Source: Cyclobacteriaceae bacterium (GTDB taxonomy: Bacteria; Bacteroidota; Bacteroidia; Cytophagales; Cyclobacteriaceae). From it: a stretch of DNA of 9,114 bases. The position numbers were made by a program, and so were the translations under genes. The notes under the pieces were generated by a model that saw nothing but the letters and a program-made list of their open reading frames with translations, was not told where the DNA came from and did no database searches. Shown here one piece after another: positions 1 through 6,522 of this stretch (positions are counted from its first letter, which is position 1; every line of letters begins with the position of its first letter). Location: assembly GCA_015492915.1 (NCBI GenBank), contig WGED01000734.1:1-9114 (forward strand), given 5' to 3'.

Positions 1-141
1 CTGTAAATATTATGCATGCATCATAAATTTCTATCATTTATATTGCCTGTCCATTTGTCTTAATTGTTTTTTGTTTTTTAAGATAAGTACTAACTTGAAG
101 CGGTCATAAATCGTTGAAGTAACAGATTAAATATCCGAAAT

Positions 142-882
142 ATGAAAATTCTAGTATGCATAACACATGTGCCGGACACGACGGCGAAGATCAGTTTTAC
201 GGATGACGGCACAAAATTCAATGAAGAGGGAATCCAGTTTATAATTGGTCCGTACGATGACTATGCGCTTGCCAAAGCTGTGGAAATGAAGGAGCAAACA
301 GGTGCGACAGTGACCGTACTGAATGTAGGAGAGGCCAAGACCGAACCTACGATCAGAAAAGCACTCGCCATCGGCGCTGATGATGCCATCAGGGTGAACG
401 CAGAGCCTGTAGATGCTATGTTTGTGGCGCATCAGATAGCTGCTATCGTAAAAGAAGGTGATTATGACCTGATTCTCATGGGCCGCGAGTCCATTGATTA
501 TAATAGCGGAGTAGTTCATGGTCTCGTGGGTAGCCTGGTTGATCTGCCTTCTTTTTCTCCTGTCATGACGCTTGATGTGGACGGGAGCAAGGTAAAAATG
601 GCACGTGAGATAGAGGGAGGCAAGGAATATCTCGAAGCGGAATTGCCGCTGATTGCGGGATGTCAGGAGCCTATCGCAGAATGGAAGATTCCCAACATGC
701 GCGGCATCATGACCGCAAGGTCCAAGCCATTGAAAGTGGTGGAGCCTGTGCCGGTCGATGTGCCTGTACCTGAGGTTGTTTCATATGAAAACCTTCCGGA
801 AAAAGGTGCCGTAAAATTGATTGATCCGGAAAATGCAGAAGAACTCATTGATCTGCTGAAGAACGAAGCCAAAGTGTTGTAA
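142..882 (+). CDS. etfB: Electron transfer flavoprotein subunit beta
   Basis: This is the small subunit of the soluble EtfAB heterodimer. The complex takes electrons from acyl-CoA and related dehydrogenases and passes them to an ETF:quinone oxidoreductase; the beta subunit normally binds AMP structurally. The 246 residues fit the family. The N-terminus (MKILVCITHVPDTT) starts the ETF Rossmann-like domain. Residues 37-49 (GPYDDYALAKAVE) match the conserved early motif. Residues 109-137 (DLILMGRESIDYN followed by GLVGSLVDLP) are the nucleotide-binding region. Residues 177-198 around RGIMTARSKPL form the conserved arm. The ATG at 142 sits directly before the domain and has an A/T-rich leader without a Shine-Dalgarno site, as is usual in Bacteroidota. 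The alpha subunit follows after a short gap, so the two are surely cotranscribed. I found no convincing -33/-7 promoter in the 141 bases upstream; a loose TAnnTTTG-like match at 91-98 is too weak to call. Confidence 0.97.
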   Translation: MKILVCITHVPDTTAKISFTDDGTKFNEEGIQFIIGPYDDYALAKAVEMKEQTGATVTVLNVGEAKTEPTIRKALAIGADDAIRVNAEPVDAMFVAHQIAAIVKEGDYDLILMGRESIDYNSGVVHGLVGSLVDLPSFSPVMTLDVDGSKVKMAREIEGGKEYLEAELPLIAGCQEPIAEWKIPNMRGIMTARSKPLKVVEPVPVDVPVPEVVSYENLPEKGAVKLIDPENAEELIDLLKNEAKVL

Positions 883-912
883 TTGATTTTTGAACTTAAA
901 GAAAATTTTATC

Positions 913-1878
913 ATGTCTATATTAGTTTTTGTAGAAGGTGCTGATAACGAAATAAAAAAGTCCTCGAAAGAGGCTATATCATATGCTGCCGAAACGGCGA
1001 AACTGACAGGCGGAGGAGATGTGATTGCTGTTGTCTTCGGGACACACGATGAGGGGGCATTGGCTTCCCTAGGGTCACACGGTGCGGATAAGGTGATTCA
1101 TGTGGCGGAAGAGTCTTTGAATCAAAACCACATCAGTGCATTTGGCGATGCATTGACAAGTCTTGCTGAGTCGCATGTCGCCGCTATGATCATCATGGTA
1201 AAATCGGCATTCAGCGACAATGTTGGGGCAAGGGTAGCCGGAAAAATCGGCGCTGCCATCATCTCAAATGTGGTGTCTTTGCCGGAAGTCTCCGGTGATT
1301 TTACTGTGAAGAAAAGCATTTTTACCGGAAAGGCATTTGCTACCGTTAAGGTTCCGGGCGACAAAAAAGTACTCATCATTAAGAAAAACACCGTGGATTT
1401 AAAGGATGACGGAGCCAGTGCGTCGGTTGAGAAGATCAGTGCACCTGTCGAAGTGAAATTTACGGAAAATATTACGGGAAGGGATAAGGCAGAAGGAGGC
1501 ATTTTGCTGGATGAGGCTGAAATTGTGGTATCCGGTGGCCGGGGACTTAAAGGCCCGGAAAACTGGGGTATCATCGAGGATCTGGCGGAAGCGCTCGGTG
1601 CTGCTACAGGTTGCTCAAAACCTGTTTCGGATATGGGCTGGAGGCCTCACCATGAGCACGTTGGTCAAACGGGTGTAAAAGTGAGTCCAAACCTGTATAT
1701 TGCAATTGGTATTTCGGGAGCCATCCAGCACCTGGCAGGGGTCAACTCCTCCAAAGTGCTTGTCGCCATCAACAATGATCCGGAAGCTCCGTTTTTCAAG
1801 GCGGCTGATTATGGTATCGTCGGAGATGCTTTTGAAGTGGTTCCCAGATTAACTGAAAAAGTAAAGTCATTAAAATAA
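913..1878 (+). CDS. etfA: Electron transfer flavoprotein subunit alpha
   Basis: This is the FAD-carrying large subunit of EtfAB, partner of the upstream gene. From the ATG at 913 it has 321 residues, normal for the family. The N-terminal ETF domain spans about 1-185. The C-terminal FAD domain is clear: SGGRGLKGPEN (207-217), CSKPVSDMGW (234-243), VGQTG (250-254), the signature LYIAIGISGAIQH (261-273) and NDPEAPFFKAADYGIVGD (288-305). The reading frame stays open upstream to a TTG at 883, immediately after the etfB stop. That would add ten residues (MIFELKENFI) before the conserved MSILVFVEG, so I chose the ATG. The gap to etfB is 30 bases and has no terminator. No catalytic or cofactor motif is missing, so the complex should be functional. 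Confidence 0.97.
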   Translation: MSILVFVEGADNEIKKSSKEAISYAAETAKLTGGGDVIAVVFGTHDEGALASLGSHGADKVIHVAEESLNQNHISAFGDALTSLAESHVAAMIIMVKSAFSDNVGARVAGKIGAAIISNVVSLPEVSGDFTVKKSIFTGKAFATVKVPGDKKVLIIKKNTVDLKDDGASASVEKISAPVEVKFTENITGRDKAEGGILLDEAEIVVSGGRGLKGPENWGIIEDLAEALGAATGCSKPVSDMGWRPHHEHVGQTGVKVSPNLYIAIGISGAIQHLAGVNSSKVLVAINNDPEAPFFKAADYGIVGDAFEVVPRLTEKVKSLK

Positions 1879-1887
1879 AGTTTGCAA

Positions 1888-2502
1888 GTGGACAAAATCA
1901 AACTTGAAATATTAGGATTGTCATCAAGCCAATCGCAAAGCGGATCATTTGCGCTGGTTTTGGGCGAAAAACCCGGTAATCGCAGGTTGCCGATTATTAT
2001 CGGAATGTTTGAAGCGCAGGCTATTGCCATAGAAATAGAGAAGATAAAACCGAACCGGCCCATGACACACGATCTGTTCAAGTCCTTTGCAGGCAGTTTT
2101 GATTTTGACATTAAAGAGATCATCATTTCGGACCTGAAAGAGGGAGTATTTTTTGCAAAGATCATCTGTGAAGGCAATGGCCGGACGGTAGAGATTGATT
2201 CACGACCTTCCGACGCTATTGCAATCGGATTGCGGTTCAATGCCCCGATTTATACTTATGAGAATATCCTGAGTGAGGCGGGCATCGAGCTGGCGGAGGA
2301 AGAAGATGAGGCGAAAAATATTGAAAAAGAACTTGAAAAGATGGAGAAGGAACCTGTTGAACCTACTACGAAGACAACGGGAAGTGAAGACCTGAAAGAC
2401 CTATCCGTCGACAGGTTGAAGGAAATGCTTGAAAAAGCCATAGAAAAGGAGGATTATGAAAAAGCGGCTAAAATCCGTGATGAACTTAACCGCCGTAATT
2501 AA
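1888..2502 (+). CDS. Bifunctional nuclease family protein (DUF151) with C-terminal UVR motif
   Basis: The protein has three parts. Residues 1-135 form a DUF151/BFN domain, seen in LGLSSSQSQSGSFALVLGE (9-27), LPIIIGMFEAQAIAIE (34-49), the RPMTHDLF block (57-64) and the EIDSRPSDAIAIGLR block (102-116). Residues 136-170 are a highly charged Glu/Lys linker. Residues 173-203 (SVDRLKEMLEKAIEKEDYEKAAKIRDEL) are a UVR motif like the UvrB/UvrC interaction helix pair. Family members have been described with RNase/DNase activity, but the role in Bacteroidota is not established. I chose the GTG at 1888, giving an N-terminus of (M)DKIKLEILGL; a TTG at 1882 in the same frame would add two residues. The gene begins 9 bases after the etfA stop and ends 12 bases before the transporter start, so it belongs to the same transcript. 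The UVR motif suggests a partner in DNA repair or in a Clp/McsA-like complex; that is inference. Confidence 0.9.
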   Translation: MDKIKLEILGLSSSQSQSGSFALVLGEKPGNRRLPIIIGMFEAQAIAIEIEKIKPNRPMTHDLFKSFAGSFDFDIKEIIISDLKEGVFFAKIICEGNGRTVEIDSRPSDAIAIGLRFNAPIYTYENILSEAGIELAEEEDEAKNIEKELEKMEKEPVEPTTKTTGSEDLKDLSVDRLKEMLEKAIEKEDYEKAAKIRDELNRRN

Positions 2503-2514
2503 TCTTCCTGGAAT

Positions 2515-3804
2515 ATGGATATAGTCAGGGCACTTTTTGGTTTATTCTTCCTCGTCGGAATAGCTTGGATTTTTTCAAATAACCGCCTGTCGGTCAACTG
2601 GAAACTTGTCATAGGCGGTGTGTTGTTGCAAATCACATTCGGTCTCCTGATCACCAAAGTCGATGTGGTGAGCACAGCATTTAATTTTGCCAGCAGGTTT
2701 TTCGTCAAAGTCATAGATTTTACCAACGAGGGCACCGCATTTCTCTTTGGGGATTTACTCAACGGCGAAAAATTCGGGTTCATCTTTGCTATCCGGGTAT
2801 TGCCGACCATCATATTTTTTTCAACCCTCTCCACAGGCCTGTATTATCTGGGGATTCTGCAAAAGATTGTCTATGCCTTTGCATGGATTATGTCCAAAAC
2901 CATGAGACTCTCCGGCGCTGAGAGTCTCTCTGCTGCAGGAAATATCTTTCTCGGTCAGACTGAGGCTCCGTTGATGGTCAGACCTTTTATTCCCGATATG
3001 ACCAAATCGGAGATTATGTGCCTCATGACCGGTGGCATGGCAACAATAGCCGGTGGGGTGCTGGCCGGATATGTAGCGTTTCTCGGCGGCGGCGACCCGG
3101 TGGAACAGGAGCGGTATGCACGTTTTCTTCTCGGTGCATCGGTGATGAATGCCCCCGCTGCCATTGTGATGTCCAAAATTCTGATGCCGGAAATGGAATA
3201 TGACAAACTGCAGCATAAGCTCGTGATGAATGCCGAGCGCCAGGGAGTTAACCTGGTGGATGCACTGGCTCGCGGTGCCGCCGACGGCCTTAAGCTGGCA
3301 CTTAATGTCGGGGCGATGCTCCTGGCGTTTATTGCGGTGATTGCCGCCCTTAATTTCGTTTTGAAGGATATAATCGGGGATATTACCGGGCTGAATGAGA
3401 TGGTGGCATCATCCACCAATGGCGTATTTGACGGCTTTTCGATGCAATATATTCTCGGCAATATCTTCAGGCCTTTTGCCTGGGCTATGGGAGTAGACTG
3501 GAACCAGACGATGCAGGTAGGCAGCCTGCTCGGTCAGAAAACAGTGATCAATGAATTTGTGGCCTATCTGGACCTCGCACAGATGAAATCACAGGGATTG
3601 CTCAATGAAAAATCGTTGATTATTTCGACCTTCGCACTCTGCGGCTTTTCCAATTTCAGTTCCATCGCCATTCAGATAGGTGGCATAGGAGGGATGGCTC
3701 CCAGCCGGCAGGGTGATATTTCAAAAATGGGCTTCAGAGCATTGTTGGCTGCTTCTCTTGCAACCATGCTCACAGGCACACTCGCAGGAGCGCTTTTGGG
3801 TTAA
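2515..3804 (+). CDS. nupC: NupC-type concentrative nucleoside transporter (CNT family)
   Basis: This is an inner-membrane symporter that imports nucleosides using a sodium or proton gradient. The 429 residues are the usual length for bacterial CNTs. The N-terminal three-helix part is about 1-60. The substrate-site motifs are all present: GQTEAP at 147-152 in the first re-entrant hairpin, NEF at 346-348, and GFSNFSSIAIQIGG at 377-390. By spacing, Gln148, Thr149, Glu150, Glu347, Asn380 and Ser383 correspond to the nucleoside-binding residues known from the Vibrio cholerae CNT structure. It is the last gene of the etf transcript, starting 12 bases after the preceding stop. It converges on the next gene with only 28 bases between the two stop codons, and I see no intrinsic terminator hairpin there. 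Exact substrate (pyrimidine versus purine) and coupling ion cannot be settled from this sequence alone. Confidence 0.95.
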   Translation: MDIVRALFGLFFLVGIAWIFSNNRLSVNWKLVIGGVLLQITFGLLITKVDVVSTAFNFASRFFVKVIDFTNEGTAFLFGDLLNGEKFGFIFAIRVLPTIIFFSTLSTGLYYLGILQKIVYAFAWIMSKTMRLSGAESLSAAGNIFLGQTEAPLMVRPFIPDMTKSEIMCLMTGGMATIAGGVLAGYVAFLGGGDPVEQERYARFLLGASVMNAPAAIVMSKILMPEMEYDKLQHKLVMNAERQGVNLVDALARGAADGLKLALNVGAMLLAFIAVIAALNFVLKDIIGDITGLNEMVASSTNGVFDGFSMQYILGNIFRPFAWAMGVDWNQTMQVGSLLGQKTVINEFVAYLDLAQMKSQGLLNEKSLIISTFALCGFSNFSSIAIQIGGIGGMAPSRQGDISKMGFRALLAASLATMLTGTLAGALLG

Positions 3805-3832
3805 GAAGCCGGTTTGTATCTGTTTTTGGGGA

Positions 3833-4783
3833 TCAGCCATCAGGAAAAATACCTCTAAGCGTTTTCAGGTCTCTTTTCATTGCTTCAATAACCGCTTCTT
3901 GTGACGAAACCGGGATGTTGGTTTTTCCATGCTCAGCGCCACCGATCGGGTATTCGAAATGCAATGTTATATTACCTTTTATCCCATATTCGGATAACAA
4001 AGTCATATATTTTCCAAAATCAACTACCCCCGTTCCGAGTGGAACATTGACGATCTTATTTTTTTCTCCGGGTATCCAGGTAAAATCTTTGATGTCCAGC
4101 GACCTGATGAACGGTGAAATAGCTTTCATGTCAATGGGCCAGGACAGGTTTCCTTCTACGATCGCATGCCTGATATCATACCGACAGCCGAGCCATTTGC
4201 TGTCCAGTGTTCTTAATACTTCCCTCAAATCCCATACGGACGAGCCTAAAAAGGTGCCGGCGTGGTTTTGGTAATCACCCCTGATGCCGAATTGTTCGTT
4301 CACCCTGGCAAGAACGGCGAAACGCTGCCCGAACTTTTCAATATTTTCAGAAATTCCTAAACTGTCATCATATTTTAACCAGCCCATCCGGTACTGTTTT
4401 ATACCAAGTTTTGAGGCTGTTTGAAGTATCTTTTTCATATGCGGACTGTCGGTACCAGTGATCGCCGTAGTGATGGTATCGGCTGTCAATCTTTGTCTTC
4501 TCATGGCTTCGACAGCTTTTGGCAGATCGCGTTCTACATTTTCCGGCAGTACATGGCCGCCGGGGCGAACGGTGATGTCAACGCCGTCGAAGCCGATGGC
4601 AGCAGCAATTTTGGCCATTTCTTCATAGCCAAGCCACTGCAGGTGCTTTGAAAATACATATATTTTTCGCGAACTGTCCGGATGACTGCCGGCCATGGCG
4701 CTCAAGATTTTTGCACCTGCCAATCCCGTGAAAGCTGCTGTCGCGGTTCGCCTGATGAAGGTTCTGCGTTGGATTTTTTTCAT
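3833..4783 (-). CDS. Tat-signal sugar phosphate isomerase/epimerase-like TIM barrel protein
   Basis: The 316 residues match the xylose-isomerase-like TIM barrel (AP endonuclease 2) superfamily. Family members isomerise or epimerise sugars or small hydroxy acids using a divalent metal. A Tat-type signal is at the N-terminus: QRRTFIRR (5-12), a hydrophobic stretch, then an Ala-Met-Ala site at 29-31, so export is likely. Barrel motifs are GFDGVDITVRPGGH (64-77), DYQNHAG (170-176), RYDIRHA (201-207), SLDIKDF (228-234), a GTGVVDF strand (250-256) and HFEYP (275-279). His174, Asp203, His206, Lys232/Asp233 and Glu277 are plausible metal or substrate ligands; this is inference from position, and the substrate is unknown. 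The gene starts 49 bases downstream of the nitrilase-family gene on the same strand, so the two are probably one operon. It is a Bacteroidota-style secreted member and not a cytoplasmic xylose isomerase. Confidence 0.88.
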   Translation of the reverse strand: MKKIQRRTFIRRTATAAFTGLAGAKILSAMAGSHPDSSRKIYVFSKHLQWLGYEEMAKIAAAIGFDGVDITVRPGGHVLPENVERDLPKAVEAMRRQRLTADTITTAITGTDSPHMKKILQTASKLGIKQYRMGWLKYDDSLGISENIEKFGQRFAVLARVNEQFGIRGDYQNHAGTFLGSSVWDLREVLRTLDSKWLGCRYDIRHAIVEGNLSWPIDMKAISPFIRSLDIKDFTWIPGEKNKIVNVPLGTGVVDFGKYMTLLSEYGIKGNITLHFEYPIGGAEHGKTNIPVSSQEAVIEAMKRDLKTLRGIFPDG

Positions 4784-4832
4784 GACCTGACGTGCTTTAG
4801 TCCGTCTGTTTCCGGTTTCGGGCTATAACTTT

Positions 4833-5873
4833 CTATTGTTTTTCTCTTGCTTTATCCTGGGCGTTTTCCGAATCATGTACCAACTGATCATATGTTTTCA
4901 GCTCGAATTCTGTAAGAATGTCCTTCACCAACACCTCCGGTGAGTGGCTTTCGATGATCGCCCATTCTTCTTCATGGAATATTTCAATGCTTACTTTTCT
5001 GCCGTACTTTGCCCTAATTTCGTCGAAACGCCTGACATATGGCCATAAATGAAGGAATGCCCTGTTCCTGTTTACCGGAGCGCAATAGAAATGTTTTTGC
5101 CATATACCCGTTTTAGCCAGTTCCTCTCCTGTAACATCGCAAAGTTTGGCCGTATTTTTTCTTGTACTGCTTGCTACGATATATTTATGCGCCCTTGCCT
5201 TGGTGTTGATCATGATGCCGCCCGAGTAGGCTGATGGCCAGAATAGGAATTCAGCACCCTGTTTCTTCAGAGAAGACCATCCGTCATCCCACATAATATC
5301 GAAGCAAATCTGAATCCCGATCGTCCCGAAATCCGTTTCAAATACAGGTGGAATCAGTGGTCCGGGCACGATGCCTTTCTCCATCTCATCTTCCGTCGTA
5401 TGGATTTTACGGTATTCTCCCATGCGCTGGCCCTGCCTGTCGATCAATACTGCTGAATTGTAAATCTTGCCGTTTTCGTTTGCGTAAACAGGGCAGACGA
5501 TATAGCTGTTCAGTTGCTTTGCAAGGCTTGCGAAATGCTCTGTTGCAAAGGTTGAAATATCGATTTTTTCATGGATCGACATGCTTTGTATGATGTTGGA
5601 AGTAGGAAAGACTTCCGGCATGCAGATAATGTCCGGCGAATAGTCGGCGGTGGTTTTAAGTACTTCGCTGATCTTTTCGATCATTTCACGGGCCGTCTGA
5701 GTTTGTAATCCGTGCTGTGAAATGCCCGCGATCCAGACTTCGTCCCGGGATTTTGCATCATTATTATTCAACATAGCGCCTTTAGTCATTATATAAGGGC
5801 CGAGTGATGCCAGGCCCGTGGTGGCTGCGGACTTTTTTATGAAGTTTCGGCGGGAAAATGGTTTGTTTTTCAT
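4833..5873 (-). CDS. Tat-signal carbon-nitrogen hydrolase (nitrilase superfamily)
   Basis: This is an amidase/nitrilase-superfamily enzyme that would hydrolyse a C-N bond in an amide, carbamoyl compound or nitrile. The Glu-Lys-Cys triad is visible: Glu87 in CMPEVFP (84-90), Lys156 in EYRKIH (153-158) and Cys190 in IQICFDIMWDD (187-197). GPLIPPVFETDFGTIG (171-186) is the usual segment before the catalytic Cys. The N-terminus carries a near-consensus Tat motif, SRRNFIKK (7-14), followed by a hydrophobic stretch; no clear Ala-X-Ala cleavage site is seen, so it may stay anchored. The frame is open to 5996, but the extra 41 residues are Lys/Asn-rich and place the twin arginines far from the N-terminus. 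I therefore start at the ATG at 5873 (346 residues). The C-terminus, beyond about 270, is longer and more charged than the core fold and not recognised. The substrate is unknown. It is first in a probable two-gene unit with the isomerase-like gene. Confidence 0.9.
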   Translation of the reverse strand: MKNKPFSRRNFIKKSAATTGLASLGPYIMTKGAMLNNNDAKSRDEVWIAGISQHGLQTQTAREMIEKISEVLKTTADYSPDIICMPEVFPTSNIIQSMSIHEKIDISTFATEHFASLAKQLNSYIVCPVYANENGKIYNSAVLIDRQGQRMGEYRKIHTTEDEMEKGIVPGPLIPPVFETDFGTIGIQICFDIMWDDGWSSLKKQGAEFLFWPSAYSGGIMINTKARAHKYIVASSTRKNTAKLCDVTGEELAKTGIWQKHFYCAPVNRNRAFLHLWPYVRRFDEIRAKYGRKVSIEIFHEEEWAIIESHSPEVLVKDILTEFELKTYDQLVHDSENAQDKAREKQ

Positions 5874-6028
5874 GAGAATTAGGTGGTTTGGATATTTTAT
5901 GTCTATAACAATCAGGCTGTTGTTCGGATAAATTTCGGTTAATTTTCCAGAAAAAGTATTCTTTCTTTTGAAAAAGTAACTTTTCCGTATAATCAAAGCC
6001 CATTAATTAATCATCTTAATCATACCCG

Positions 6029-6044
6029 CCCGCCGTGAGGCGGG
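6029..6044. repeat. GC-rich hairpin with GTGA loop
   Basis: CCCGCC and GGCGGG (6 bp) enclose the loop GTGA, which as RNA would be a stable GNRA-type tetraloop. An extra CCCG lies just before it (6025-6028), allowing an alternative register. It looks like one arm of a dispersed palindrome; function unknown. Confidence 0.6.
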
Positions 6045-6050
6045 GTTCAG

Positions 6051-6066
6051 GCAAAAGCGCTTTTGC
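6051..6066. repeat. Perfect 16-bp palindrome
   Basis: GCAAAAGCGCTTTTGC is its own reverse complement. After a single mismatch, two more outer pairs (C6048-G6069, A6049-T6068) continue the symmetry. It lies seven bases after the preceding hairpin. It could be a protein-binding dyad or part of a repeat element; it is too far (about 180 bases) from the hydrolase start to be an obvious operator. Confidence 0.65.
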
Positions 6067-6079
6067 ATGTTGAAGGAGG

Positions 6080-6099
6080 CCCCGGAATGCGATCCGGGG
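6080..6099. repeat. Hairpin CCCCGGA/TCCGGGG
   Basis: A perfect 7-bp GC-rich stem encloses a six-base loop (ATGCGA). On the minus strand no T-tract follows. On the plus strand the following bases include CTTTCTTT, which is not a clean run of T. I therefore label it as a repeat and not as a terminator. Confidence 0.6.
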
Positions 6100-6181
6100 A
6101 CTGTCGCTTTCTTTATCCCAAAATTCTCAATAACCTTTCTATTCCGAGCTTACACTACTATAAAATCAGGCACTTCGTTTA

Positions 6182-6198
6182 CGCCTGCCCGGCAGGCG
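6182..6198. repeat. Near-perfect palindrome CGCCTGCC-C-GGCAGGCG
   Basis: Two 8-bp arms are separated by one base, flanked by TA on the left and GGTA on the right. This GC-rich 'CCTGCCnGGCAGG' type of palindrome is familiar from intergenic regions of Bacteroidota genomes and is the best candidate here for a dispersed repeat copy. Family assignment is from recollection; copy number would have to be counted in the genome. Confidence 0.65.
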
Positions 6199-6263
6199 GG
6201 TATTTCAGGATCTCGTAACGGGATGCGGAATGGAAAATGAGCGTTGTTACTTCAATCACCAGG

Positions 6264-6284
6264 ATGCTGAAATGAATTCAGCAT
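6264..6284. repeat. Hairpin ATGCTGAA/TTCAGCAT
   Basis: A perfect 8-bp stem with a five-base loop (ATGAA), in the wider context AGG-hairpin-GAC. Sequences of the form 'atgctgaa...ttcagcatgac' are a common interspersed hairpin in Bacteroidota chromosomes, from recollection. No adjacent transposase is present in the window. Confidence 0.65.
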
Positions 6285-6383
6285 GACTAAGTGGGGTAGA
6301 GGGCACAGTCCGAAGAATCTACTGATATGAACTACTGAACTTCTCCATCACGTTGCCATTGGGAGACCTTTCGCTGTGCTCAG

Positions 6384-6522
6384 TGACGTATGGGAAAATG
6401 ATAATTATTCCCCACCGCGCATCCTTTGATTCTCTGAAGGGCGCTAACATGCGTTGGCTTGCCCCTCCGGAGGTGTGGGGTTGCGCAGGCTATGAAAAAA
6501 TGGTCATTTTCCCATAGCGTCA
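6384..6522. repeat. MITE-like segment with 18-bp imperfect terminal inverted repeats
   Basis: TGACGTATGGGAAAATGA (6384-6401) is the reverse complement of 6504-6522 apart from one inserted base (…CCCATAGCGTCA). Inside are a second pairing, CCCCAC (6410-6415) with GTGGGG (6475-6480), and the 10-bp palindrome CCTCCGGAGG (6464-6473). Total length is 139 bases with no coding capacity, which fits a small non-autonomous element or a long structured 3' end. I see no clear target-site duplication. The right end coincides with the nspC stop codon (6520-6522), so an insertion would have had to land exactly at the gene end. Confidence 0.45.
6489..6518 (-). terminator. Stem-loop directly downstream of nspC
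   Basis: Read as minus-strand RNA, this forms a continuous stem of about 13 bp with a four-base loop (GACC). Outer pairs are GCUAUG with CAUAGC, then two G-U wobbles, then AAAAU with AUUUU. On the plus strand the wobbles become C-A mismatches, so the structure favours minus-strand RNA, the strand of nspC, whose stop codon begins two bases earlier. No U-tract follows, so it is not a canonical intrinsic terminator; it may mark or protect the 3' end. Confidence 0.45.

Larger units (their letters stand above)
5874..6519. other. Gene-free stretch rich in short hairpins
   Basis: This gap of about 650 bases has no reading frame with recognisable protein character and no tRNA-like cloverleaf that I can find. 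It lies between two minus-strand units, so it must hold the promoter of the hydrolase gene (roughly 5880-6000, A/T-rich, no convincing -33/-7 pair) and the 3' end of the nspC transcript. The remainder carries at least six separate inverted repeats between 6025 and 6522, listed individually. Several resemble the dispersed palindromes common between genes in Bacteroidota genomes. The likeliest reading is accumulated non-autonomous repeat elements; a small RNA cannot be excluded. Confidence 0.75.

Noticed and set aside
12..21. 10-bp palindrome ATGCATGCAT as an operator for etfB
   Set aside because: It is a low-complexity ATGC repeat about 120 bases before the start codon, and no promoter element is seen nearby; chance is adequate explanation.
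883..912. TTG start for etfA directly after the etfB stop
   Set aside because: The ten added residues precede the conserved MSILVFVEG start and an ATG is available at 913.
5874..5996. N-terminal extension of the hydrolase by 41 residues
   Set aside because: It would bury the SRRNFIKK Tat motif about 48 residues in, and the extension is Lys/Asn-rich with no domain character; the ATG at 5873 gives a normal signal peptide.
6080..6110. Intrinsic terminator at the CCCCGGA/TCCGGGG hairpin
   Set aside because: The bases after the stem are mixed (ACTGTCGCTTTCTTT) and not a T-run, and no plus-strand gene lies upstream that would need it.
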